Shown here in pieces: positions 1 through 8,747 of a stretch of 64,000 nt of DNA (position 1 is the stretch's first letter; each line of letters opens with the position of its first letter). The notes under the pieces are model-generated. The model was not told the origin of the DNA, did no database searches, and was given only the letters and a program-made list of their open reading frames with translations. The stretch is from CAXBDP01 sp041689935 (GTDB lineage Bacteria > Bacteroidota > Bacteroidia > Cytophagales > Cyclobacteriaceae), in assembly GCA_041689935.1 (NCBI GenBank), contig JBDNFI010000097.1, forward strand, positions 62,001-126,000, in the 5' to 3' direction. The translations under genes were made by a program, and so were the position numbers.

Positions 1-53
1 CGGGGAACGGGAATATTGTATTTCTCAAAAAGAGTAAGTTTCGAATTTTCCAT
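1..53 (-). CDS. hemN: Oxygen-independent coproporphyrinogen III oxidase HemN, N-terminal fragment
   Basis: A minus-strand reading frame starts with ATG at 53 and runs off the left edge after 17 codons. The visible residues include LFEKYNIPVP, which matches the conserved N-terminus of HemN-type radical SAM coproporphyrinogen dehydrogenases (usually x-KYN-x-P-x-PRYTSYP). The call rests only on this short motif; the radical SAM CxxxCxxC lies outside the window. It is divergent from the SDR gene at 188. A TGAT-N4-ATCA dyad lies 34 bp upstream of its start, which would suit the anaerobic induction known for hemN genes in other bacteria. Confidence 0.55.
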   Translation of the reverse strand, partial: MENSKLTLFEKYNIPVP

Positions 54-86
54 ACGCAAAATTGGCTTTTTTGGGCTATTTAAAAG

Positions 87-100
87 CTGATTTTAATCAT
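87..100. promoter_or_regulatory. Candidate FNR-type dyad upstream of hemN
   Basis: CTGATTTTAATCAT contains a perfect TGAT-N4-ATCA dyad, eight of ten positions of the FNR consensus TTGAT-N4-ATCAA. It lies in the divergent spacer between the partial hemN (start at 53) and the SDR gene (start at 188). In AT-rich DNA this core is expected about twice by chance in 64 kb, so position and gene identity carry most of the weight. Confidence 0.3.
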
Positions 101-187
101 TTTAAGCCGTGATTTAGCTTGGTGGCGCAATAAGAAATAGTGTATAAAATCTGAATTTTCGTATCTTTTTTAAAAATTTGGAAATTC

Positions 188-991
188 ATGGGTTCTGTTA
201 AAAATAAAGTGGTTTGGATTACGGGAGCCTCATCTGGAATAGGCGAGGCACTTACTTATGAGCTTGCTAGAAAGGGCGCAAAATTAATTCTCTCTGCCAG
301 AAGGCAAGAGGAGTTGGAACGAGTAAGAAAGAAGTGTCCGCTTGGTTCCCAAGAATTTATTCGGATACTGCCACTCGATTTAGCTCAGTCAGATACACTG
401 GAGCAGAAAACGCGGGAGGCTGTCCGCTTTTTTGGCCATATTGATTATATGGTTCATAATGGGGGAATAAGCCAGCGGTCTTTAGCAAAAGAAACCAAGC
501 TGGAAGTGGACCGCGAAATCTTCGAAGTCAATTTTTTTGGAACCATTGCCATCACTAAATATCTATTGCCATCCATGCTTGATAGAAGCAGTGGACACTT
601 TGTAGTGGTAAGTAGTATGGTTGGGAAATTTGCCTCTCCGTTGCGTTCAGGATACTCCGCATCCAAGCATGCACTTCATGGTTTTTTTGATGCTCTGCGA
701 GCTGAAAATGGTGATGATGGAATTAAGGTCACAATGGTTTGCCCTGGTTTTATCAAAACGAATGTCTCCATAAATGCTCGTATTGGCTCTGGAGAAAAAC
801 AAGGCGTAATGGATAATGCCCAAGCCAATGGAATTGCGCCAGAAGTATGTGCTCAGAAAATGCGTGTTGCCATGGAAAAGGATAAAGCAGAGATATATGT
901 GGCAGGTGCTAGGGAAATTTTTGGCTTATATGTTTCAAGATTTTTCCCAAGTTTATTCAGAAAGTTAATTGGCCAAATGAAAGTGACCTAA
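188..991 (+). CDS. SDR family NAD(P)-dependent oxidoreductase (DHRS7-like)
   Basis: A classical short-chain dehydrogenase/reductase of 267 aa, the usual length. The Rossmann nucleotide motif TGASSGIG is at residues 12-19, the NNAG-equivalent is HNGG near 90-93, the catalytic serine is at 142/143 and the YxxxK pair is Y156 and K160. PG near 190 is the usual cofactor-binding turn. The overall pattern resembles DHRS7-type SDRs, whose natural substrates are uncertain, so no reaction is assigned. It should be cytoplasmic; no signal peptide is seen. It stands alone, divergent from hemN. It carries one copy of the GCGGGAGG octamer at 412-419, read as Arg-Glu. Confidence 0.85.
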   Translation: MGSVKNKVVWITGASSGIGEALTYELARKGAKLILSARRQEELERVRKKCPLGSQEFIRILPLDLAQSDTLEQKTREAVRFFGHIDYMVHNGGISQRSLAKETKLEVDREIFEVNFFGTIAITKYLLPSMLDRSSGHFVVVSSMVGKFASPLRSGYSASKHALHGFFDALRAENGDDGIKVTMVCPGFIKTNVSINARIGSGEKQGVMDNAQANGIAPEVCAQKMRVAMEKDKAEIYVAGAREIFGLYVSRFFPSLFRKLIGQMKVT

Positions 992-1097
992 GTTACTTTG
1001 GATTCGAATTGAAATGTTTAAATTGAAGATGTTAAACTGCTTATGCTTTAGCATTAGATAGTTATTTACATTGCTCTCACCTTTTAAATATGTGGAT

Positions 1098-1298
1098 ATG
1101 AAAAAGAATATGGGTTCCCCTGATAAGATCATCAGATTTATTTTAGCGGCGGTATTTGTTTACCTCTTTTATGCAGGGATAGTTTCTGGTACTTTGGCCA
1201 TTGTTCTGCTTGTTTTGGCAGGTGTATTTGTCCTCACGAGCGTGGTATCATTTTGCCCACTTTATACGTTGATTGGTGTCAAAACTTGCAAAACTTGA
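1098..1298 (+). CDS. Small DUF2892 (YgaP-like) membrane protein
   Basis: A 66-aa protein with the start set at ATG 1098, giving the typical N-terminus MKKNMGSPDKIIRF of the DUF2892 family (N/MG-x-x-DR-x-R-hydrophobic). Two membrane segments follow (about residues 13-30 and 35-52), then FCPLYTLIGVKTCK, with the conserved cysteines of this family in the FCP-x-Y-x-x-x-G-x-x-T-C pattern. An in-frame upstream TTG at 1071 would add nine residues not seen in the family. It is a likely inner-membrane protein. Related domains are often fused to rhodanese (YgaP), but none is next to it here. The function is unknown. Confidence 0.8.
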   Translation: MKKNMGSPDKIIRFILAAVFVYLFYAGIVSGTLAIVLLVLAGVFVLTSVVSFCPLYTLIGVKTCKT

Positions 1299-1321
1299 TC
1301 AATTGATGCACAATCTATAAC

Positions 1322-1357
1322 AAACAGAAAAGCCGGCAATTACCGGCTTTTCTGTTT
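1322..1357. terminator. Bidirectional intrinsic terminator
   Basis: A perfect 15-bp inverted repeat (1322-1336 and 1343-1357) with core AGCCGG, loop CAATTA, and A/T runs on both sides. It lies between the convergent DUF2892 and paaN genes and can serve both. Confidence 0.85.
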
Positions 1358-1378
1358 TCAAAGGACAAGAAAATTTCT

Positions 1379-3034
1379 TTACGCAGGTTCTCTAAAGCCC
1401 ACCCAGGTAAATCTTTTAACAATATATTCAGGATTAGTAAAGCTTGCATTTGCCGACGGATTGCCACCGGTCCCGTGGAAATCGGAGAAGCTTGCTGTTT
1501 GGTTTATGTAAATTCCTCCCGCCAAATTGAAACTCACAGGTGTGCCAGCCAAGGCCATTTCATCCATAATCTTTTCCTTAGTTTCTTGGTTCGTCGTATA
1601 GGCTCCACAAGACATCGCACCATATTTTTTACCCAAATCTGTAGCAATTGCCAACCCCTGATGAATATCTTTTACCTTGATGATAAATGCTATCGGACCA
1701 AATAACTCTTGGCTGAATAAATCATGCTGAGTTGCGTCTACTTCCAATAATAATGGTGTAGCAGTACGAGCATTTTTAAACATTGGATTTTCGATGGCTT
1801 GACTTTCTAATAGCACTCTGCTGCCAGATAGTTTCGCTGAATCACTCAAACGCTTAGCTGTATCGAGGTTTTGAATAGCTCCCAATACAAAAGGGCCAAC
1901 CTTTGGATTAAGGGCCAATCCGTTGATGGCTTCGATAAGTTTTGCGATCAAATCACCATAGCTTATATGTCCATCTTTGGTTTCGATGCCACCTTCTGGT
2001 ATGTAGTAGTTTTGTGGCGCAGTACACATTTGCCCTGAGTATAGTAGCAGAGAGAAACTAATGTTCTGAATCATACTATCTACGTCGTCTGTGGAGTCAA
2101 TAAGGATGGAATTGACACCTGTTTTTTCGGTGAAAACTGACTTGCCTTCCAATGTTTCAAGGTAATTTCCAAACGCTGAATTACCAGTGTAGTCGATGAT
2201 TTTCACATCTCTATGTTCAGCTAGTTTCTTGGTGTTCGGAGATGAATATGAGTCCGCTGCCAACTGACAGATATGTGGATCGAAGCCATTTTCCTGCAAC
2301 ACTTGTTGGATTTCTGCCACAACCAACGCGATTGGCAAAATTGCTCCTGGGTGAGGTTTTACTAACGCTGGATTACCCGTGATCAGTGAAGCGTAAAGAC
2401 CAGGAAGAGAATTCCAAGTAGGGAAGGTGGAGCAACCTATAATTAAGGCAATGCCTTTAGGTACGGCTCTCCAGCTCTTTTTCAGTTTAATTTCATATTT
2501 ACCCATAGGCTTCACCCATGTGGCCTCAGCGGGGAATCGTTTTAATTCCTCGTAGCCAGCAACCAATGCTTCCAAAGCTCTATCAGCAGCATGTGGCCCC
2601 GACGCTTGAAATGCCATCATATAGCCTTGGCCAGTCGTGTGCATAGTTGCATACGCATTTTCGAAGAATCTACTCTGGAAACGATCTAAGGATTCTAATA
2701 AAATACCCACCCGCACTTCTGGGCTTGCTTTTCTCCATGCATCTGCACCTTTTTTTGCGTGGGCAATTAAGGTTTCTTCATCACTGGCAGGGTATTTAAT
2801 GCCTAAAGCTTCCTGTGTGTAGGGAGATTCTTCATCACCAAGCCAAGTTTCTCCGCTTTGTAATAGTAAATCGAAATTCTTTCCCAATCTAGCCACGTAA
2901 GCTTCTCGGCCTTTTGTATCTGCATCTTCAGCGTATGCTTTTGGGTGTTCTGGGTAGTGCGCAAAAAAAGTTCTTTCATGAAGAGCCTTTATTGCCGTCT
3001 CAATTGTTTCTTTATGTTTTTCGAACAAATTCAT
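1379..3034 (-). CDS. paaN: PaaN-type aldehyde dehydrogenase (phenylacetic acid degradation)
   Basis: An aldehyde dehydrogenase superfamily protein of the PaaN family, 551 aa from the preferred ATG at 3034. An in-frame start at 3088 would add 18 unconserved residues. Counted from the longer start, the motifs are TGNSAFG at 301-307 (cofactor and oxyanion region), general base E321 in FTEKTG, and catalytic C355 in SGQMCTAPQN. PaaN-type enzymes act on aldehydes formed when the phenylacetyl-CoA ring is opened, but no paaABCDE or paaZ cluster is present here. An enoyl-CoA hydratase (40 kb) and a thiolase (54 kb) are unlinked. The role in aromatic catabolism is therefore inferred from family only. 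Confidence 0.8.
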   Translation of the reverse strand: MNLFEKHKETIETAIKALHERTFFAHYPEHPKAYAEDADTKGREAYVARLGKNFDLLLQSGETWLGDEESPYTQEALGIKYPASDEETLIAHAKKGADAWRKASPEVRVGILLESLDRFQSRFFENAYATMHTTGQGYMMAFQASGPHAADRALEALVAGYEELKRFPAEATWVKPMGKYEIKLKKSWRAVPKGIALIIGCSTFPTWNSLPGLYASLITGNPALVKPHPGAILPIALVVAEIQQVLQENGFDPHICQLAADSYSSPNTKKLAEHRDVKIIDYTGNSAFGNYLETLEGKSVFTEKTGVNSILIDSTDDVDSMIQNISFSLLLYSGQMCTAPQNYYIPEGGIETKDGHISYGDLIAKLIEAINGLALNPKVGPFVLGAIQNLDTAKRLSDSAKLSGSRVLLESQAIENPMFKNARTATPLLLEVDATQHDLFSQELFGPIAFIIKVKDIHQGLAIATDLGKKYGAMSCGAYTTNQETKEKIMDEMALAGTPVSFNLAGGIYINQTASFSDFHGTGGNPSANASFTNPEYIVKRFTWVGFREPA

Positions 3035-3130
3035 AGGTATTTGATTAGCGTTTATGCTAATATAGCCTTTGGAATGGATAGCCTCCAAACCAATTGTGAG
3101 TAATAGGTATATTTTAAAAATTTAGCTTGT

Positions 3131-4384
3131 ATGAAGCATATTCTTTGTGAAATTATTTCTGTAGGAGATGAAATACTGTATGGACAAATATTGAATACGA
3201 ACGCGCAATATTTAAGTCAGGTAATGAATGATTTGGGAGTGAGAGTCACCCGTCACACCACGGTGCAGGATCAAGCTCAAGCAATGTTGGATGCATTTGC
3301 AGATGCAGAAATGAAAAATGACATTGTGCTGATCACAGGTGGTCTAGGGCCAACTCCCGACGATTTGACCAAGCCTTTATTGGCCAATATGTATAATTCA
3401 CCGATTTCATTACATCAGCAAGCGTTGGATGAGGTGACTAATTTATTTTTGTCGAGAGGGAGGAAATTGAGTGAGCTGAACAGGCAGCAGGCTTTTTTGC
3501 CCGAGAAATGTACTTTCTTGAGCAATCGGGTAGGCACTGCTCCGGGAATGTGGTTTGAGCGGAGTGCTAAAGTCCTGATATCTATGCCAGGTGTACCACA
3601 CGAAGTAAAAGTACTAATGGAAGAGCAAGTACTACCCAAAATCCGATTGAGATTTACCATGCCTGTGATTTATCATAAAATGATAAGAACGGCGGGGATT
3701 CCAGAATCGAAATTGGCTGAAGTAATTCGTGAATGGGAAAGTGAACTGCCAATGCATATCCGATTGGCCTATTTGCCCAAATTGGGTCAGGTTAGATTGA
3801 GATTGACTGCCTTTGGCGAGGATCTGGATGAGCTCAAGCGGGAGGTAGAAGAGCAGATTCACAAAGTGATGCCTTATATAGATAAATATGCTTACGGTTT
3901 TGATCAAGATGAATTGGAAGCAATTGTAGGGAAATTATTGCTAGAAAAAGGCTACACGCTTTCCACAGCTGAGAGCTGTACTGGAGGCTATATTGCACAT
4001 CTCATTACGTCAATTTCAGGCAGCTCTGCATATTATTTAGGAAGCATAATTCCATATCACAATCAATTTAAGCAGGATTTACTTGGTGTGAATGAGGAAA
4101 CTATAAGAAAATTTGGCGCAGTGAGTGAAGAATGCGTAAAAGAAATGGCAGAAAATGTAAGGAAAAAATTTGGCTCTCATGTGGGGTTAGCGACAAGTGG
4201 AATTGCTGGGCCTACTGGTGGAACAGTTGATAAACCTATTGGTACTGTGTGGGTTGCTGTGTCTACTCCGAGAGCTACCACCTCCCGCCTTTTACGACTT
4301 ACCAAGGAAAGAGGACTCAATATTCAGCTCATAGGAACTGCTTCTTTGTATATGATTTGGAGAACTTTGGTGGAAATGTCTTGA
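3131..4384 (+). CDS. cinA: CinA family competence/damage-inducible protein (nicotinamide-nucleotide amidohydrolase)
   Basis: A two-domain CinA protein of 417 aa, full length. The N-terminal MoaB/Mog-like domain (about 1-170) has ITGGLGPTPDD at 68-78. The C-terminal PncC-type amidohydrolase domain (about 260-415) has AESCTGG at 280-286 and SGIAGPTGGT at 356-365. Family knowledge: it deamidates NMN to NaMN in pyridine nucleotide salvage, and CinA is linked to competence in some bacteria. It is divergent from paaN and lies 60 bp ahead of the E2 gene on the same strand. It holds two GCGGGAGG octamers in opposite orientations (3838 and 4281). Confidence 0.9.
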   Translation: MKHILCEIISVGDEILYGQILNTNAQYLSQVMNDLGVRVTRHTTVQDQAQAMLDAFADAEMKNDIVLITGGLGPTPDDLTKPLLANMYNSPISLHQQALDEVTNLFLSRGRKLSELNRQQAFLPEKCTFLSNRVGTAPGMWFERSAKVLISMPGVPHEVKVLMEEQVLPKIRLRFTMPVIYHKMIRTAGIPESKLAEVIREWESELPMHIRLAYLPKLGQVRLRLTAFGEDLDELKREVEEQIHKVMPYIDKYAYGFDQDELEAIVGKLLLEKGYTLSTAESCTGGYIAHLITSISGSSAYYLGSIIPYHNQFKQDLLGVNEETIRKFGAVSEECVKEMAENVRKKFGSHVGLATSGIAGPTGGTVDKPIGTVWVAVSTPRATTSRLLRLTKERGLNIQLIGTASLYMIWRTLVEMS

Positions 4385-4444
4385 GAAAGGCTTTGTTCTT
4401 CGTATTTTTGAAAATAATTATAAGAACCTAAACATACTCGAATA

Positions 4445-5767
4445 ATGGCTTTAGTAGAAATGGTGATGCCCAAAATGGGTGAAAGTATTATGGAAGGTAC
4501 GATTCTTACCTGGCTCAAAAAGGAAGGTGATACGATTGAACAGGACGAATCTGTATTGGAAGTAGCTACAGATAAAGTAGATACTGAGGTGCCAGCAACG
4601 CATTCAGGTGTACTCAAGCAAATTTTGGCTCAAGAAGGTGATGTTATAGAAGTTGGGAAGCCGATCGCCATTATTGCCACCGAGGGCAGTGATAGCGCAC
4701 CAGAAAGTGTACCTAATTCAATAGCAAAACCGACGGCAGTTGAGCCAAATGAAGAAGAAGCAGTAAACGCTAATTCTAACGGGCATAAGGTCGTGTCTTT
4801 TGAAAATGCATCAAGATTCTATTCTCCATTAGTAAAAAGTATTGCCAAGCAAGAGCAAATTCCAATGGAAGAGTTGGAAGAAGTTCAAGGTTCAGGCAAA
4901 GAAGGAAGACTTACCAAAAGTGATATTCTAGCGTATGTCAAAGAGCGCCAAGAAGGCGGTGGTAGACAAGCAAAACCAGTTGCTACGCCACAAGGGGTGC
5001 AAACTATGCAGGGGCCATCGGTTACTTCTGCTCCTGCCGTGAAGGTGCAAATATATCCTGGCGACGAAATTATCGAGATGGATCGTATGCGGAAGATGAT
5101 TGCCCAGCGTATGGTAGATTCGGTGAGAATCTCACCACATGTTACTTCGTTTGTGGAGGCAGACGTTACACCCGTAGTTCAATGGAGAAATAAGGTGAAA
5201 AAGGAGTTTCAGGCACGTGAAGGAGATACTTTAACGTACACACCTTTATTTATCGCGGCGGTGGTAATGGCTATCAAGGATTATCCGATGATAAATATCG
5301 CTGTAGAAGGGGATAGGATTATTAAGCGTAAGGAGATAAGCATAGGTATGGCGGTAGCTTTGCCAAGTGGAAACCTTATTGTACCAGTAATTAGAAATGC
5401 CGATCAGCTTAACTTAACAGGGATCACCAAGAAAGTGAATGACCTGGCCAAAAGAGCTCGTGAGAATAAGTTGAAGCCTGAGGAACTTGAAGGCGGTACG
5501 TACACTATTTCGAATGTAGGTTCATTCGGAAATGTGATGGGCACGCCCATTTTGGTACAACCGCAGGTGGGTATTATGGCACTTGGTGCTATTGTAAAGA
5601 AACCATCAGTGTTGGAAACACCAAGTGGAGATGTGATTGCTATTCGACACAAAATGTTCCTAAGCCATAGCTATGACCACAGAGTAGTGGACGGATCTCT
5701 TGGGGGAATGTTTGTACGCAGGGTGGCCGACTACTTAGAGAAATGGGATATGAATAAGGAATTTTAA
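4445..5767 (+). CDS. Dihydrolipoamide acyltransferase E2 of a 2-oxo acid dehydrogenase complex
   Basis: An E2 component of 440 aa. One N-terminal lipoyl domain (1-78) has lipoyl-lysine K44 in ATDKVDTE. After a linker comes a peripheral subunit-binding domain (about 125-168, FYSPLVKSIAKQ through TKSDILAYV). The C-terminal acyltransferase domain carries the catalytic HRVVDG motif with H412 and D416. The lipoyl and core sequences look most like the branched-chain 2-oxo acid type, but the substrate cannot be fixed from sequence. No E1 or E3 gene is adjacent, so it must assemble with subunits encoded elsewhere. It follows cinA and ends at a clear terminator. Confidence 0.87.
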   Translation: MALVEMVMPKMGESIMEGTILTWLKKEGDTIEQDESVLEVATDKVDTEVPATHSGVLKQILAQEGDVIEVGKPIAIIATEGSDSAPESVPNSIAKPTAVEPNEEEAVNANSNGHKVVSFENASRFYSPLVKSIAKQEQIPMEELEEVQGSGKEGRLTKSDILAYVKERQEGGGRQAKPVATPQGVQTMQGPSVTSAPAVKVQIYPGDEIIEMDRMRKMIAQRMVDSVRISPHVTSFVEADVTPVVQWRNKVKKEFQAREGDTLTYTPLFIAAVVMAIKDYPMINIAVEGDRIIKRKEISIGMAVALPSGNLIVPVIRNADQLNLTGITKKVNDLAKRARENKLKPEELEGGTYTISNVGSFGNVMGTPILVQPQVGIMALGAIVKKPSVLETPSGDVIAIRHKMFLSHSYDHRVVDGSLGGMFVRRVADYLEKWDMNKEF

Positions 5768-5787
5768 TCAAAATGTCCACACAAATT

Positions 5788-5826
5788 AATAAGCCAATCA
5801 GTATTACTGGGTGGCTTATTTTTTTA
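5788..5826 (+). terminator. Intrinsic terminator after the E2 gene
   Basis: The inverted repeat AATAAGCCA / TGGCTTATT (5788-5796 and 5812-5820) is followed by a T run to 5826. It lies 20 bp past the E2 stop codon and just before the 3' end of the convergent DUF4412-like gene. Confidence 0.75.
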
Positions 5827-5827
5827 A

Positions 5828-6748
5828 TTATCCCTTACTTCCTAAAGCCATTTTAGGATAATCGCTCATATTATACTTCATATTTGCGTTTTTATTGACA
5901 TTTGTCACCAGCATAATGGTCTGTTCACTACTTTCTTTATTGTCCATGGTCATTTCCATTAGCATCCCATAGGGATAGTTTTCTGGAATTTTGCCTCTCA
6001 TTTGTTTGGAATTGGCATTTGCTCCGAACATATTTTCCATTCCGAAGGTCTCTTCTCTGGTGACCCAAATTTCTGTTTTCATTTCTTCATTTTCAGAGAC
6101 ATAGCCATCGCAGGAATAGCCAGCAATATTTTTGGTACCTATTTTAGTATACCCCTGCCAATCATCCACTTCATCCCAATTCACATCTTCCTCATTTTCT
6201 TCCATGTCTTCGGCATACTCTATGGCATTAGTCCAATCATAAGCAAAAGAAAATTTTCCTTCTTCACTCCCCATTAGCATCACCATAGCTGAATTTTTGA
6301 AGTCATAGATTATAATCATATCGCCTTGATTATTCTCCATCTCTTCACCGGTAAATTTTGTACCTGTGTATTCTGCATCTTCACGAAAATGCATTTCCAT
6401 AATCATGGGTGGGTCTGATTTCCCATTCGACTTTGTGGTTTCAATTTCCATGGTGCTCACAATGTTGAATTCATACCGATCTTCTGTGACCACATTGCTG
6501 TTTAGTGAAAATGGTAATCCCGCTCCGGCATTTCCTCCTTCTCCACCCGCTCCAAATACGGAGTTCCAAGAATTTTCCACCATCCTTTCGGCAGCCTTTT
6601 CCATTTCAGTTTCGATTTTCTGCTCCACTTTTTTTTCTACTGCATCTTGAGCTTTCTGCTTGAACCTTTTCGTAATTTGCCCTTCAGATGGGATAGCAAA
6701 AAGGATAAGACCACAAATCCACAATAATTTTTTTGCCGTAGTTTTCAT
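5828..6748 (-). CDS. Secreted DUF4412-like protein
   Basis: A 306-aa protein starting at ATG 6748 with a signal peptide (KKLLWICGLILFAIPSEG, cut near residue 22). An upstream in-frame start at 6796 would bury the signal. A lysine/glutamate-rich, likely coiled-coil stretch follows (about 25-55), then a glycine-rich linker. The rest is a beta-rich domain with repeated acidic and methionine-rich segments and a DFKNSAMVMLM block, like DUF4412 proteins. This suggests a periplasmic or outer-membrane-associated role. The function is unknown and the family match is from memory of its pattern. No operon partner is seen; it is convergent with E2. Confidence 0.65.
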   Translation of the reverse strand: MKTTAKKLLWICGLILFAIPSEGQITKRFKQKAQDAVEKKVEQKIETEMEKAAERMVENSWNSVFGAGGEGGNAGAGLPFSLNSNVVTEDRYEFNIVSTMEIETTKSNGKSDPPMIMEMHFREDAEYTGTKFTGEEMENNQGDMIIIYDFKNSAMVMLMGSEEGKFSFAYDWTNAIEYAEDMEENEEDVNWDEVDDWQGYTKIGTKNIAGYSCDGYVSENEEMKTEIWVTREETFGMENMFGANANSKQMRGKIPENYPYGMLMEMTMDNKESSEQTIMLVTNVNKNANMKYNMSDYPKMALGSKG

Positions 6749-6820
6749 AGTATCGGTGTTTAAATGGAATATAGAGTTTATTCTAAATTTTTCCAAGTCA
6801 TTAGCGCAGGTTAATCTTTT

Positions 6821-8098
6821 CTATAATGAATCTAAAAATTCTAAAATGGTATCGTGCACTTTAGAAAATGATTTGGTAGAAATTATGTATGGTGGCAAAA
6901 AGTAAATGGTATTTCCTAATGGTCTTAATAAAATGTTCCTGCTAAGAAAGAAGTTGTAAATATTTTCTCTCATTGAGTTGAAGTATCCATCCTTTTTTGA
7001 TGTCTTCACTTCGATGGCCAAAATGGTTCCAATTGATTGTATTCGATAGACTTGCGGATGTCCTCTCAATTTTTCCACTAATTCGATTTGCTGCTTTTCT
7101 ATTTCAGCAATTGCTTTCAATGTATTTTCTCGTAATAGAATCTCTAAGCTTTTGTTTGCTACGGCCATGATTACTGGATTGCCAGTAAAGGAATGTCCAT
7201 GCAGAAATGCTTCTTTCCAGTTGTCTGAGTCAAAAGCATCAATTACTCTTTGATTGCAGGCTGTTGCTCCCAAAGGCAATATGCCACCGGTAATTCCTTT
7301 GGACAAGCAAATTATATCCGCCTGTTCTTTGCAGTATTCAGATGCAAAGAGCTTTCCTGTGCGCCCAAAACCTGTAAATACCTCATCTGCAATTCGGATG
7401 CAATTGCCTTTGTTACTTATTTCTAAGGCCTTTTGTAACCATGATTTATTATAAATCCTCATTCCTCCCGCTCCTTGTACTATAGGCTCATAAATGAAAA
7501 TACAGGATTCATTTTGTTCAATTGCGGTTGAAAGCTCAGCCAAAGACTTTTTCTCATTTTCTTCATTATCTGGAAATGTAAGAAACGCTACATCAAAAAA
7601 ATACGGATGAAAGGGTGTAGTAAATCCACCTCTTTGTCCTACACTCATGGCACCAAATGTATCCCCGTGATATGCGCCGGATAAGGCGATGATTTTACTT
7701 TTAGTTTTACCCTTGTTGAAGTAAAATTGCATGGCAATTTTCAAGGCTACTTCAATGGCAGTGGAGCCATTATCAGAATAAAATATTTTTTGTGAATTAT
7801 TGGGCAGAAGTTGACAAAGACTTTCCGATAATTTGACTGCTGGCTCATGCGTAAATCCTGCGAAAATCACATGTTCCAATTTTATAGCTTGGTCGTAGAT
7901 AGCCTGCGCAAGTTCTACGTTACTATGACCATGTATATTTACCCACCAACTAGAAATTCCATCAATTATTTCTGTGCCATCCTCAGTTATTAGAAATTCA
8001 TTTTTGGCTGCTTTTAAAGGAATTATTGGGTAATCACCCTTCATTTTTGAGAAGGGATGCCATACAACTTTTTTATCTCTACGGATTAATTCGCTCAT
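6821..8098 (-). CDS. bioA: Adenosylmethionine-8-amino-7-oxononanoate aminotransferase
   Basis: BioA, 425 aa, a PLP fold-type I class III aminotransferase that makes 7,8-diaminopelargonate in biotin synthesis using SAM as amino donor. WWVNIHGH at 51-58 is the substrate-site signature of BioA, GAYHGDTFGAMS at 141-152 is family-typical, D238 (IADEVF) binds the PLP ring and K267 (LSKGITGG) is the Schiff-base lysine. It overlaps the end of bioD by 20 bp, so the two are translationally linked. bioB and bioF are not in the window. It contains GCGGGAGG (7464-7471) on its coding strand. Confidence 0.93.
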   Translation of the reverse strand: MSELIRRDKKVVWHPFSKMKGDYPIIPLKAAKNEFLITEDGTEIIDGISSWWVNIHGHSNVELAQAIYDQAIKLEHVIFAGFTHEPAVKLSESLCQLLPNNSQKIFYSDNGSTAIEVALKIAMQFYFNKGKTKSKIIALSGAYHGDTFGAMSVGQRGGFTTPFHPYFFDVAFLTFPDNEENEKKSLAELSTAIEQNESCIFIYEPIVQGAGGMRIYNKSWLQKALEISNKGNCIRIADEVFTGFGRTGKLFASEYCKEQADIICLSKGITGGILPLGATACNQRVIDAFDSDNWKEAFLHGHSFTGNPVIMAVANKSLEILLRENTLKAIAEIEKQQIELVEKLRGHPQVYRIQSIGTILAIEVKTSKKDGYFNSMRENIYNFFLSRNILLRPLGNTIYFLPPYIISTKSFSKVHDTILEFLDSL

Positions 8099-8699
8099 AA
8101 TTCTCTTTCAGTATTTTAGCATATTTCAATACAATTGCCTTATCAATTTTCTCTTCCGACTCTATTTCCAATAGGAGTGGAGCATCGCAAGCTTCTAGAA
8201 TTGCCTTTTTGCTATATTCATTTTTTTCACCGTTCAGCACTATGCCAGCTACATGAATGCCATTTGATTTGCAATAGGCAAGGCTTAATAATGTATGATT
8301 GATACTGCCCAGATAATAATTAGAAACAAGTATAACCTGAGCGTTGAATTTTGAAAAAAGGTCAGCGATATATAAATGAGAGCCAATCGGGACCAGCAAT
8401 CCTCCGGCTCCTTCGATGGTTAAAGGAAGGCGGGAGGATGGCCGTTCAATTGTATTAATGTCGATAGCGACATTATCAATCTCTGCGGCTTGATGCGGGC
8501 TCACAGGAGTAGTAAAATAATATGCTTCAGGGAATATTCTTTCCTTTGGGGTATCAATAAGCTGAGCAATTGTGTCTGAATCTTTTGGATCGCCTGATTG
8601 AATGGGCTTCCAATAATTTGTTTTAAATGCCTCACAAAATATAGCAGCAACTAACGTTTTGCCGCTATCTGTTCCTATAGCTGTTATGAAAAAGTCCAT
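8079..8699 (-). CDS. bioD: Dethiobiotin synthase
   Basis: BioD, 206 aa, an ATP-dependent ligase that converts diaminopelargonate to dethiobiotin. The P-loop is GTDSGKT at residues 9-15, KPIQSG near 32-37 is the substrate-binding block, and EGAGGLLVPI near 97-106 is the third family motif. It is first in a two-gene bioD-bioA unit with a 20-bp overlap. It is on the short side for the family but all motifs are intact. It carries an antisense GCGGGAGG copy at 8430-8437. Confidence 0.92.
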   Translation of the reverse strand: MDFFITAIGTDSGKTLVAAIFCEAFKTNYWKPIQSGDPKDSDTIAQLIDTPKERIFPEAYYFTTPVSPHQAAEIDNVAIDINTIERPSSRLPLTIEGAGGLLVPIGSHLYIADLFSKFNAQVILVSNYYLGSINHTLLSLAYCKSNGIHVAGIVLNGEKNEYSKKAILEACDAPLLLEIESEEKIDKAIVLKYAKILKENYERINP

Positions 8700-8747
8700 A
8701 ACTCAAAGGTAAAAAATGAAAAGGGATTTTAAACGAGATTAAATGAA

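Noticed and set aside
2637..2822. Plus-strand frame opposite paaN
   Set aside because: A shadow of the paaN reading frame; the family alignment of PaaN across this stretch is continuous.
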